In this document: one piece after another, positions 37,926 through 46,747 of the stretch
Layout of the letters: each line of letters opens with the position of its first letter
Position numbering within the stretch: position 1 is the stretch's first letter
Assembly: GCA_029555925.1 (NCBI GenBank)
Contig: JAKPQU010000370.1
Span: 1 to 59,915, forward strand
Direction: 5' to 3'
DNA: 59,915 bases
Source of the DNA: Bacillota bacterium
GTDB lineage: Bacteria; Eremiobacterota; SpSt-956; JAKJGF01
The notes under the pieces: generated by a model
Told to the model about the DNA's origin: nothing
Databases searched by the model: none
What the model saw: only the letters and a program-made list of their open reading frames with translations
Made by a program: the position numbers and the translations under genes

Positions 37926-39662
37926 ATGAATGAAATCGGTTCATGGAATAATAATGAAATAAAATCAGGCAACCTCCATCTGTATGGTCTTATGGTAGAA
38001 TTAATTATTGAGCATGAAGGTCATATAAACGAAAAGCAGAGAAAAATACTGGATAAAAAGATTAAAGAATGGCAGCTAAGCACATCGGAAGCACAGGCTA
38101 TAGAAGAAGAAAAAGGAAAGAAAAAAAAATTATATAAAGAACTGAAAGATATTATTGATTCTGCCGGAGCATATATAAAAAAAGCAAAGATATCCTCAGA
38201 GCCAGTCCATAATCTGAGCTCATATAATATGTTCAGTCATGAAAAACATAAAGAAGCCCTGGAATACATAGACAAAATATTGGCTCTTAATCCCGATGAT
38301 GTAAATGCTTTAACAGGTAAGGGCATTCTACTCTTCAACCAGGGAAAATATGAAGAAGCAATGGCTTATTATGATGAAATCCTCAATTTAGATGAACAAA
38401 ATGACTTTATATGGACAAATAAAGGGGATATTTTAAGAAAACAGGAAAAATACGAAGAAGCGATTAAATGTTATGATAAAGCAATAGAGATAAATGAAAA
38501 ATGTTATATAGCCTGGAATAATAAAGGTGTAATTTCCCATAATCTGAAAAAATATGAAGAAGCTATAGAGTTTTATAAGAGGGCTCTGGAAATTGAAAAA
38601 GAAGATCCTGTCATATGGCAGAACAAAGGAGATGCCTTAAGACATACAGAGAAATATATGGAAGCTGAAGAGTGTTATAATAAAGCTCTCTCCATACAGC
38701 CTCTCTATTATGTTACCTGGAATAACAGGGGAGTAAATGCCTATAATCAGTGTAAATACAATGAAGCTATAGAATATTACAATAAAGCACTGGAACTCAA
38801 TGAAAGAGACCCTGTTATATGGCAGAATAAAGGAGATGCTTTAAAAAGCCTGGGAAATTATACAGAAGCTCTATCCTGTTACGATAAAGCATTAAAACCG
38901 GATCCTGAAAATCATATTTTATTGAGTAAAAAAAGTGATATATTGAAATATCTGGGAAAATATGAAGAAGCTATGGAATGCTGTGATGAAATTCTTAAAA
39001 TTATGCCTGATGACTATCTGGCATGGAACTACAAAGGTATAATATGTCACAACCAGGGAAAATATGAAGAAGCCATAACATACTACAACAGGGCTTTAAG
39101 TATCAATCAAAATGATTACACTTTATGGCAAAATAAAGGTGATGCTCTGAGACATGAATGGAAATACGAAGAAGCTCTGGAATGTTATGACAGAGTGATT
39201 TCTATAAACCCTGATTATTACCTGGCATGGCATAATAAAGGTGTCATATTCCACAAGCAATCAAATTACATTGAAGCTCTTAAATATTACGACCATGCTT
39301 TAAAATTAAATCAACAGGATTATATTATATGGCATAACAGAGGAGATGTATTGAATAAACAGGGAAAATATCAGGAAGCCCTGGAATGTTACGATAAAGT
39401 TCTGGAACTGTATAGAGACTATTATCCTGCCTGGAATGATAGAGGAATAATATTACATACCCTCGGTAAATATGAAGAGGCCATAGAATGTTACAACAGA
39501 GCTCTGGAAATCAAAAAAAATGATCCCTATATTCTGAGTAACAGGGAGAAAGCAGTAAAAGAACAAAAAATATATAATCATGGTAAAAAAACATGTGACA
39601 CATTTATAGATGTCATTAAAACAATGATAAAGATGTTATTTCGGGGGCTTTTTGGGATTTAA
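37926..39662 (+). CDS. TPR-repeat protein
   Basis: A 578-residue soluble protein. After about 85 unrelated residues it consists almost entirely of 34-residue TPR units, about 13 of them. Their alternating pattern is YxxALEINxxxxxxWNNKGxxxxxxxKYEEAIEYY. Such arrays are protein-interaction scaffolds. ATG 37926 has GAGGA 7 bases upstream; the upstream GTG frame is repeat-derived. The C-terminal 45 residues are basic with a hydrophobic end (MIKMLFRGLFGI). No catalytic domain. A partner cannot be inferred; the neighbours are unrelated. Confidence 0.9.
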   Translation: MNEIGSWNNNEIKSGNLHLYGLMVELIIEHEGHINEKQRKILDKKIKEWQLSTSEAQAIEEEKGKKKKLYKELKDIIDSAGAYIKKAKISSEPVHNLSSYNMFSHEKHKEALEYIDKILALNPDDVNALTGKGILLFNQGKYEEAMAYYDEILNLDEQNDFIWTNKGDILRKQEKYEEAIKCYDKAIEINEKCYIAWNNKGVISHNLKKYEEAIEFYKRALEIEKEDPVIWQNKGDALRHTEKYMEAEECYNKALSIQPLYYVTWNNRGVNAYNQCKYNEAIEYYNKALELNERDPVIWQNKGDALKSLGNYTEALSCYDKALKPDPENHILLSKKSDILKYLGKYEEAMECCDEILKIMPDDYLAWNYKGIICHNQGKYEEAITYYNRALSINQNDYTLWQNKGDALRHEWKYEEALECYDRVISINPDYYLAWHNKGVIFHKQSNYIEALKYYDHALKLNQQDYIIWHNRGDVLNKQGKYQEALECYDKVLELYRDYYPAWNDRGIILHTLGKYEEAIECYNRALEIKKNDPYILSNREKAVKEQKIYNHGKKTCDTFIDVIKTMIKMLFRGLFGI

Positions 39663-39667
39663 AAAAA

Positions 39668-39701
39668 CGTAACGCGTAACGCGTGACGCGTGACGCGTAA
39701 A
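39668..39701. repeat. GTRACGC array, 4 to 5 units
   Basis: GTAACGC-GTAACGC-GTGACGC-GTGACGC-GTAAA between the convergent TPR and membrane-protein genes. Confidence 0.9.
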
Positions 39702-39732
39702 TACCTGATAGTATCTAAAAAAAATCCACTGA

Positions 39733-40224
39733 TTAACGCCTTTTCTTAAAAGGCCAGAGAATGCTTAGCATCAATCCCATAGCATATTTAAAACTCATAA
39801 AAATACCCGTAAGTATAAATAAAGCTCCCACCAGCATAGAGAGCCTGGTAAAACTTACATAACATGAATAACACATAATGCCGCCAAGACTCATGAGGAA
39901 AAATCTTGCAACTATGGTAAAAATAAGACAGAGAACTCCGAAAAAAATCAATAATTTAACTTTAAAATTTTCTTCTACTTTCCTTTTTTCAGAGGGAGGA
40001 AGAACAATATTTTTAACAAGTAATAAAATACCTATAAGAATCAGAAATAGTCCGAAGTACCATACCATTGACGGAAAATCAAGTCTTACGCCCAGGCTCA
40101 TTCCACCCTGCAGGAAAAAAAGGACACATTCTGTAATTACTGAAATCAATATTATGGCTATGCCTATGATAATAAGCCATTTAGCGGCAAGTCCTTCTTC
40201 TTCTAAAGATAGAATCAGACCCAA
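39733..40224 (-). CDS. Small four-helix membrane protein
   Basis: About 163 residues with four predicted transmembrane helices (about 13-33, 45-70, 90-112, 120-150) and basic ends (KKRR). No family recognised. TTG 40224 is preferred as start because AGGAGG lies 8 bases upstream; the longer GTG start at 40233 overlaps that ribosome site. Two Cys (CYSC near 120) sit close to a helix. It converges with the TPR gene; no functional clue from neighbours. Confidence 0.7.
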   Translation of the reverse strand: MGLILSLEEEGLAAKWLIIIGIAIILISVITECVLFFLQGGMSLGVRLDFPSMVWYFGLFLILIGILLLVKNIVLPPSEKRKVEENFKVKLLIFFGVLCLIFTIVARFFLMSLGGIMCYSCYVSFTRLSMLVGALFILTGIFMSFKYAMGLMLSILWPFKKRR

Positions 40225-40348
40225 ATAAAACACCTCCTTTTAATTATCAAGTCACATTATTCAGATTTTTTAATTACTCTTTTGACCAATGTTTAATTAT
40301 ATTATAATAAATTTAGAAAATAATAGCAACAGGTATTACGCATCACGA

Positions 40349-42805
40349 TTACATCATTCCTGCAGGATTTACATCTACGGAAATTCTGACGCTGTGATTA
40401 AGAGACATAGTACTGAACGTTTTTCTCAGTATATTACGAAGTATATTGGAATGTTCACCTTTTAAAACAAAATGCCATCTGTACATATCTTTAATTTTTA
40501 CAAGAGGTGCTTCTGAAGGCCCCAGGACGAGTCCTTCCAACGGAGTCAGTAATTTTCTCAAACACATGGCCATATCTTCGGAAGTCATTCTTACAGTTCT
40601 TTCATCTTTACCTGTGAAAACTACTCTTATTATAGTTTCAAACGGTGGGTAACCAAGTTCTTTTCTTTCCAGTATTTCTTTCTCATAAAAGGACAGAAAA
40701 TCATGTTTACTGGCAGCAACGACAGCGGCATGTTCGGGAGCATAGGTCTGAAGAATGACTCTTCCGGGCAGTTCTCCCCTGCCGGCCCTTCCCGAAACCT
40801 GTGTAAGCAGTTGAAACGTTCTTTCCCCTGCACGAAAGTCAGGAAGATTGATTGCAGTATCTGCAGTTATTATGCCTACAAGGGTTACTTCCGGGAAATC
40901 CAACCCCTTTGCAATCATCTGTGTACCTATTAAAACAGTTCTGTCTTCTTTTAAAAATCTTTCCAACAGTAATTTATGTGCTCCTTTTCTTGAAGTTGTA
41001 TCACTGTCCATCCTTATGGTTTTTGCTATGGGGAAAAATTTATTTACTTCACTTTCAACCTTCTGTGTGCCGACACCGAAATATTTAATGCGTCTGCTCT
41101 TACAGGAAGGACAGGTTTGAGGCAGTAATTCCTCATAATTACAGTAATGACATGTAAGAGACCTTCTGTCACTGTGATAATTAAGGGAAACGGCACAGAA
41201 TTTACACTTCAGAACATGGCCACAATCACGGCAGAGTATGAAGGAAGAATAGCCCCTCCTGTTCAGGAAAAGCATTATCTTTTCATTCCTATCAAGACAC
41301 TCCCATATGGCTCTCTGAAGGGGATAGCTGAAAATAGTTTTATTACCCTCTTTAAGTTCTTCACTCATATTTACAATCTCAACAGACGGTAATTTTCTAT
41401 TTTCCACACGAAAAGGTAAAGAGAAGAGCCTTATTTTATCCTCCTTTGCCATATAAAAAGTTTCTATTGAAGGTGTGGCACTGCCAAGTATGAGAACTGA
41501 ACCTGTAAGTTTTGCCCTTTCCATGGCCACTTCTCTTGCATGATACCTGGGAATGGAGTCCTGTTTATATGAATTCTCATGTTCTTCATCTATAACTATA
41601 AGACCCAGTTCGGGAACAGGGGCAAAAAGGGCGGATCTTGTACCTATCGCAACAGAGGCTTCCCCGTCTCTGAGCCTTCTCCACTCGTCATATCTTTCCC
41701 CTTCCGACAATTTACTGTGAAGTAAAGCCACCTTATCTCCGAAACGATTGTAAAATCTTTCCACCGTCTGAGGCGTGAGGGAAATTTCAGGAACTAACAT
41801 GATAGCCTGACGACCAAGAGAAAGGCAGCATGAAATAGATTGAAGATAAACCTCTGTTTTTCCGCTTCCCGTTATACCGTAGAGCAGACATGGCTCATAT
41901 CTTTTCTCTTTAAGACTCACAGATATAGCCGAAAGAGCTTTCTTCTGTTCTTCCGTAAGGATAAAATTATTTGTCTCCGAAATAACTCCTTCTGTGACAG
42001 GATTTCGTTTTACTTCAACCTCCTTAAGGGTAATATAACCTTTTTCCTTTAAAGTCCTTACAGTAGAAAGACTCATAGCAGTTTTTTCAGCCACTTCCGT
42101 AAGGGTAAATCTATTGTTATGTTCTTTAAGATATTTAAGTATGAGAGCCTGATTTTTAGTTCTTTTTGATTTTTCCAGTTTTTCTATAACACTGTCTTCC
42201 GTATTAAGGCTCACCAGATGAATAATTTTGGCTTTCATTGCCGGAGGCAGATAATTTTCACTCAACGTTATATGACCCGACTTTTTAAGAGTATTTAAAA
42301 ATCCTTTAAGTTCTTCACGAGGAATTTTTGTATGGCCTGAAAGTTCAGATAAAGACAGAGTTTTACATGTGAGAATAATCTGAAACACCGGGAGTAATTC
42401 CTTTGATTTAATGGAATCTGTCAAATTTTCTGCCCCCTTATTGACTGTTATTTTAACATCTTTTTTTCTTCTTATTCCGCAGGGAAATATACATTTAAGA
42501 ACAGATGTAAGGGAACACATATAATAATCTGACATCCACCTGGCAAGAGAAAGAAGTTCCTCGTTTATCCATACTTCATCCCTGAAAACTTTTAACAGAG
42601 ATTTTATTTGATATGGCCCTCCATGATTGCCGGAAGAAGAAATTTCTATTACATACCCTATAACGTTTCTCCTGCCGAAAGGAACAAGGACAGTCATTCC
42701 GGGACATACCGTATCAATCATGTCATCCGGAACAAGATAGGTATAGGAATGTGAATTTTCCTTTAAATCAATATCTGTTATAACCTGGGCATATGTTTTG
42801 TTCAT
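40349..42805 (-). CDS. priA: Primosomal protein N' (replication restart helicase PriA)
   Basis: DNA helicase that recognises stalled forks and reloads the replisome. At 818 residues it is full length. An N-terminal 3'-DNA-binding domain (VLVPFGRRNVIGYV) and winged helices (about 170-260) are followed by Walker A YGITGSGKTEVY, DEEH, SATPS, the eight-Cys zinc region (CRDCGHVLKCKFC...CHYCNY...CPSC) and the helicase C motifs (QVSGRAGRG). No Shine-Dalgarno precedes ATG 42805. Instead a GCGTCAC array ends 9 bases upstream, so initiation may be unusual or the annotated start wrong. Confidence 0.96.
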   Translation of the reverse strand: MNKTYAQVITDIDLKENSHSYTYLVPDDMIDTVCPGMTVLVPFGRRNVIGYVIEISSSGNHGGPYQIKSLLKVFRDEVWINEELLSLARWMSDYYMCSLTSVLKCIFPCGIRRKKDVKITVNKGAENLTDSIKSKELLPVFQIILTCKTLSLSELSGHTKIPREELKGFLNTLKKSGHITLSENYLPPAMKAKIIHLVSLNTEDSVIEKLEKSKRTKNQALILKYLKEHNNRFTLTEVAEKTAMSLSTVRTLKEKGYITLKEVEVKRNPVTEGVISETNNFILTEEQKKALSAISVSLKEKRYEPCLLYGITGSGKTEVYLQSISCCLSLGRQAIMLVPEISLTPQTVERFYNRFGDKVALLHSKLSEGERYDEWRRLRDGEASVAIGTRSALFAPVPELGLIVIDEEHENSYKQDSIPRYHAREVAMERAKLTGSVLILGSATPSIETFYMAKEDKIRLFSLPFRVENRKLPSVEIVNMSEELKEGNKTIFSYPLQRAIWECLDRNEKIMLFLNRRGYSSFILCRDCGHVLKCKFCAVSLNYHSDRRSLTCHYCNYEELLPQTCPSCKSRRIKYFGVGTQKVESEVNKFFPIAKTIRMDSDTTSRKGAHKLLLERFLKEDRTVLIGTQMIAKGLDFPEVTLVGIITADTAINLPDFRAGERTFQLLTQVSGRAGRGELPGRVILQTYAPEHAAVVAASKHDFLSFYEKEILERKELGYPPFETIIRVVFTGKDERTVRMTSEDMAMCLRKLLTPLEGLVLGPSEAPLVKIKDMYRWHFVLKGEHSNILRNILRKTFSTMSLNHSVRISVDVNPAGMM

Positions 42806-42813
42806 AATAAATT

Positions 42814-42846
42814 CGTGACGCGTGACGCGTGACGCGTGACGCGAGG
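42814..42846 (+). repeat. GTGACGC array, 4 units, abutting priA
   Basis: Four perfect GTGACGC units then GAGGA. On the minus strand the array ends 9 bases before the priA ATG, leaving no room for a normal ribosome site. Confidence 0.92.
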
Positions 42847-42952
42847 ATCAGTAATGAAGTAACATAATAAATTCTTCAAAAAAATTAAAATACCTGTATT
42901 GAGATGGCCAGATAATTTTAATGAAAATAATGACTCTCCTGTGAAAAACCTT

Positions 42953-42961
42953 TGATATAAT
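42953..42961 (+). promoter_or_regulatory. Extended -10 promoter candidate for the lipoprotein gene
   Basis: TGATATAAT, 70 bases upstream of the ATG, without a clear -35. Confidence 0.45.
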
Positions 42962-43031
42962 AATTGGGAAGGAAAAAGAATATACGTTAACGAATATTCT
43001 AAAAAAAATAACTAATGGGAGGAACAAAATT

Positions 43032-43685
43032 ATGAAAAAATTTCTACCGATACTGTTAATATTAATTATTGCTTTATCTACTGGTTGTCAGAAGAAGGCA
43101 GAAGAGACAGCCAGTCCGTCTCCAGTAACAGAAAAAACTGCTGTCGTAACAGAAGAGAAGACACCGGAAACTGCACCTTCTGCCGTGGCAGAGGTTAAGG
43201 AAAAAATAGAAACATGGACAGGCAGCGGAAATGGCAACTATGAAATGCTCCTCGAAGATTTCCCTGTAAAAATGAACTGGGATATGGAATTTAAAGAAGT
43301 ATCTATGGAAGTATATAAAGACAACACACTTTCAGGGAAAGGCAAAATTTTACTTCCGAAAAAAGATGTAGCAGAACTATCTTTCGGAGACGGAACAAAA
43401 ATAGGCTTCTCCTGGGACAAAACTGAATATGAATTTACTTTTACCGGGAAAAAAGAAGGGGATAAATATATCATAGATAAATTTCCTGAAACTCTCGGGA
43501 AAATAAAATCTATGGGAAATACTCTTAATTCCAGTGAATATACCCCCCCCTTATTCTATGTCGGAAAAAATCTGGAAAATACTGCTTCAAACAACAGTCT
43601 CGATATTACCCACACGGAAAACACCTCTCCGAAAGGAGTTAAAGAACTCAAAGGTAATCTGTCCCTTCAATTAATAAAATCGTAA
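43032..43685 (+). CDS. Lipoprotein of unknown function
   Basis: A 217-residue lipoprotein. The signal peptide ends at lipobox STGC (Cys about 19) and is followed by a Lys/Glu/Thr/Pro linker. From about residue 58 to the end is a single beta-rich domain (WTGSGNGNYEMLLEDFPVKM, KISFGDG-type strands). The family is not recognised. GGGAGG precedes the ATG. Confidence 0.75.
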   Translation: MKKFLPILLILIIALSTGCQKKAEETASPSPVTEKTAVVTEEKTPETAPSAVAEVKEKIETWTGSGNGNYEMLLEDFPVKMNWDMEFKEVSMEVYKDNTLSGKGKILLPKKDVAELSFGDGTKIGFSWDKTEYEFTFTGKKEGDKYIIDKFPETLGKIKSMGNTLNSSEYTPPLFYVGKNLENTASNNSLDITHTENTSPKGVKELKGNLSLQLIKS

Positions 43686-43729
43686 CTCGTAACATGTGAC
43701 GGGTACCATCAATGAAGAGGAGAATAAAA

Positions 43730-43760
43730 GCTGACAGCTGAGAGCTGAAAGCTGATAGCT
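43730..43760 (+). repeat. GCTGANA heptamer array, 4 units
   Basis: GCTGACA, GCTGAGA, GCTGAAA, GCTGATA, GCT: period 7 again, but unrelated to the other two families. It lies between a good ribosome site (GAGGAG at 43717-43722) and ATG 43767. Confidence 0.9.
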
Positions 43761-43766
43761 ATTATA

Positions 43767-44762
43767 ATGAAATATCACATTACCTATATACTTCCCGCTG
43801 GTAGAGAAGAATACCTCTATTCTCAGTATGATTTTCTCAGGAATAATTACGGAGGAGAATTCATACACCTGAATAAAAAAGATAAAGAACTGCAGGAAGA
43901 GATGAGAAAACTTAAGAAAAAAAACCATATAAACATAGCCTTCTGGGCAGATCTTACCCATATAGATATACATACCATGTTCAATAAACTCGATATAAAA
44001 CAAATCTTTATAGAACATGGGTGTTCTCCTAAAAGATGGTTTACCTACAGTCCCAATACTGAAATAAGGCTGAAGACGTTAAGAGATTTTGCCCAGTTAT
44101 GGCCTACAAACCCCATGGAAGAAGAGGAATATAAAAGAGGAGGGAGGGAAACAGAAAAGAAAATCAAAAAAGTGGGATATTTAAAAGCACTGGAATATTA
44201 CAGGGAAAGCACTGTAAATAAAAATCAGATTTATCTCTGCCCTTCCTACTGGGCCGACTGGGGAGAAATGGATCTGGCAGTAGAAATACTGGAACATATA
44301 TCACCTGAATATACCTGTTATGTAAGCCTCCATCCGGGGGCATTTTCACTGTATTACGATAAACTTGACAGGGCCTTTAAAGAAAACAAAAACATTATTC
44401 TCCTGAAAAAAACAGAAGAAAAAATTGAAAAATTAAAATCCAGTGAAACAGTCATAGGAAGTAACGGTACACCTCTTACGGAAGGTCTTTATATGAAGAA
44501 AAAGGTGATTTTCATTAAAGGTAAAGACCTGTCATGGGAAAAAATTAAATTACTTGAGCTTTCATCATATCTGTTTGCACCTGTCCTGGATGACTCGGTA
44601 AAAATGTCTCATATTTCAGAACTGGATGTGTCACTGAAAAATGCAACATATCCCGGCTCTGCAAAAAACATATTTTATAAAACCAATTTCAGTAAAGAAG
44701 AAACAATAAAAATCATAGATAAAGCTTTTTCGGAATTCTTAAAGAAGCGTAATGGGCAATGA
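43767..44762 (+). CDS. CDP-glycerol glycerophosphotransferase-like protein
   Basis: A 331-residue cytoplasmic protein with features of the glycerophosphotransferase/GT-B group: IFIEHGCSPKRW near 88-99, LCPSYWADWGEMD near 155, YVSLHPGAFS, and the nucleotide-binding helix SSETVIGSNGTPLTEGLYMKKKVIFI near 230-255. Enzymes of this type add polyol phosphates to surface polymers. Here the donor is likely a CDP-linked compound made by the downstream fusion protein, which is inference. The array at 43730-43760 separates its ATG from the GAGGAG site. Confidence 0.55.
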   Translation: MKYHITYILPAGREEYLYSQYDFLRNNYGGEFIHLNKKDKELQEEMRKLKKKNHINIAFWADLTHIDIHTMFNKLDIKQIFIEHGCSPKRWFTYSPNTEIRLKTLRDFAQLWPTNPMEEEEYKRGGRETEKKIKKVGYLKALEYYRESTVNKNQIYLCPSYWADWGEMDLAVEILEHISPEYTCYVSLHPGAFSLYYDKLDRAFKENKNIILLKKTEEKIEKLKSSETVIGSNGTPLTEGLYMKKKVIFIKGKDLSWEKIKLLELSSYLFAPVLDDSVKMSHISELDVSLKNATYPGSAKNIFYKTNFSKEETIKIIDKAFSEFLKKRNGQ

Positions 44763-44778
44763 GTATGAATAATCCATA

Positions 44779-44858
44779 TTACTGAGGGCGAGATAAATAA
44801 CAACATTATACCGTCACTGCAGTAATAATTCTACCTGCGTCACGCGTTACGCGTTACG
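44779..44858. repeat. Partial A element with GCGTCAC/GCGTTAC array
   Basis: It begins TTACTGAGGGCGAGATAAAT (A terminus) and continues with unrelated bases and GCGTCAC-GCGTTAC-GCGTTACG (44838-44858). The right terminus is missing. The array lies just upstream of the AAAGGAG site of the next gene. Confidence 0.65.
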
Positions 44859-44882
44859 ATTCTTACATAAAGGAGTAAAACA

Positions 44883-46745
44883 ATGAAAAAAGACATAGTA
44901 ATCCTTGCTGCAGGCATAGGCAAAAGGCTTCTTCCCTATACAATGGAAATGCCTAAATGCCTTGTCGAGGTGAATAACAGGGCCATAATAGAAAATATTC
45001 TGGACAGTCTCATACCATACAGTGAACAGATAAATAAAATCCATATTGTAGTGGGATATAAAAAAGAAGATATAATAAAAAGACTTCATGGTAAATATAA
45101 AGAACTTCATATAAACTATATAGAAAACGAAATATTCGAAAAAACAAATAACATCTATTCCCTGTGGCTTGCAGGTGAATTTATAACAAATGATCTGATT
45201 TTATTCGAAAGCGATGTATATTTCGATCATATAATCATAGAAGATCTATTCAATACAGATAGAAATATAGCACTCGTGGATAACTATGAACATTACATGG
45301 AAGGAACAGCCCTTGAAATAGATTCCAATGACAGAATAACAAATATAATTACCCAGAAAAGACATTCAAGCTTAAAGGGACTTTATAAAACGCTAAATTT
45401 ATATCATTTTAATAAAGATTTCTTCAGAGAAATATTTCTGCCAACACTGGAAATATATATGAAAACACAGAGTAAAAACAGCTATTATGAGATTATATTA
45501 AAACTCCTTGTGTTCATAGGGAAACAGGACATATATGCAAAACCGGTAAAGAGTAAATCATGGTATGAAATAGATGATATGGAAGATCTTCGTATTGCAA
45601 GATATCTCTTTTCATCAGATGATGAAAAAATAGATTATTTATCAACATCTTTCGGAGGTTACTGGAATTATAAATTCCATGATTTTAATCTCCTTTACAA
45701 TGATTATTTCCCTTCCGATGAATTTATTGAAGAAATAAAAAATTACACAAAAAACCTTATTGCCTGCTATCCGTCAAATGACAGAATACTCATTGACAAA
45801 ACCAGGAAAATCCTGCCATTTGAAGTTGAAGGAGAACATGTCGTTTTAGGTAACGGTTCATGCCAGATAATTAAAGAATTGTTTAAATGTTTTACATCCG
45901 GGAAAAGTCTGGTTCCTCTGCCTTCATTCGGAGAATATGTAAAGGAAGAATATAATTCAATCTATTTTCCAACAGAAGAAGATAATTTTACCGTAAATAT
46001 TGAAAGATTAATTGCAACTGCAGAAAAAGAACAGGCACAACAGATCATACTTGTAAACCCGAATAATCCTACAGGGTTAATTATATCCAGAAAAGATATA
46101 ATAAGACTTCTTACGGAAACTTCTGCCAGATATATAGTCATAGATGAATCCTTTATGAATTTTGCAAAAGAAAGTGAAAGTATTACAGGACTCTATAAAA
46201 ACTATGAAAATTTAATAATAGTCAAAAGTTTTGGCAAAGAATACGGCATACCTGGGATAAGACTTGGCTGTGCCATTACATGTAATAAAAAAATAATAAA
46301 AACACTCAGAGAAAACCTTCCTATATGGAATATAAATTCTTTTGCAGAATTTTTCCTGGACAGAATTGGTAAATATAAAGATGATTATTATAATTCAATC
46401 AGAAAAATCAGGGAGAACAGAAAACATTTAAAAAAATCTCTGGAAAAAACATCTGTTTATATAACAGGCCCGTCAGGGACAAATTTTCTTTTCTGTAAAT
46501 TACCGAAGGGCCATGTTAAAGAACTTCAAAAATATCTCTTTATAACATACAATATACTCATAAAAATCATAAATAAACAGGGAGTACGGGGGAAAAATTA
46601 TTTCAGAGTAAGTGTGAGAACACCTGAATTAAACAGATTACTTGTTAAAGGCATAAAGGAATATATGTTTAATACGGAAAGAACGGAAATGAGCGGTAAA
46701 CATTTATCTCTGGGGCTTCAATTGCTGGAGGGAACAGATGGATAA
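44883..46745 (+). CDS. Cytidylyltransferase-aminotransferase fusion
   Basis: A 620-residue bifunctional protein. Residues 1-235 are a LicC-type nucleotidyltransferase (ILAAGIGKRLLPYTMEMPK; KTNNIYSLWLAGEF; FESDVYFD). It would activate phosphocholine, phosphoethanolamine or aminoethylphosphonate with CTP. Residues about 285-610 are a fold-type I PLP aminotransferase of the HisC/CobD group (VNPNNPTGLI, VIDESFMNF, and the PLP Lys in VKSFGKEYGIPGIRLG). The same fusion is known in phosphonate-tailoring PntC proteins and in phosphocholine-type clusters. No pepM is in the window, so which headgroup it makes is open. Confidence 0.82.
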   Translation: MKKDIVILAAGIGKRLLPYTMEMPKCLVEVNNRAIIENILDSLIPYSEQINKIHIVVGYKKEDIIKRLHGKYKELHINYIENEIFEKTNNIYSLWLAGEFITNDLILFESDVYFDHIIIEDLFNTDRNIALVDNYEHYMEGTALEIDSNDRITNIITQKRHSSLKGLYKTLNLYHFNKDFFREIFLPTLEIYMKTQSKNSYYEIILKLLVFIGKQDIYAKPVKSKSWYEIDDMEDLRIARYLFSSDDEKIDYLSTSFGGYWNYKFHDFNLLYNDYFPSDEFIEEIKNYTKNLIACYPSNDRILIDKTRKILPFEVEGEHVVLGNGSCQIIKELFKCFTSGKSLVPLPSFGEYVKEEYNSIYFPTEEDNFTVNIERLIATAEKEQAQQIILVNPNNPTGLIISRKDIIRLLTETSARYIVIDESFMNFAKESESITGLYKNYENLIIVKSFGKEYGIPGIRLGCAITCNKKIIKTLRENLPIWNINSFAEFFLDRIGKYKDDYYNSIRKIRENRKHLKKSLEKTSVYITGPSGTNFLFCKLPKGHVKELQKYLFITYNILIKIINKQGVRGKNYFRVSVRTPELNRLLVKGIKEYMFNTERTEMSGKHLSLGLQLLEGTDG

Positions 46746-46747
46746 GT

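Noticed and set aside
43671..44018. Minus ORF containing SYQLSALSCQLL
   Set aside because: It is antisense to the 43767 gene and its distinctive peptide is the GCTGANA repeat read on the other strand.
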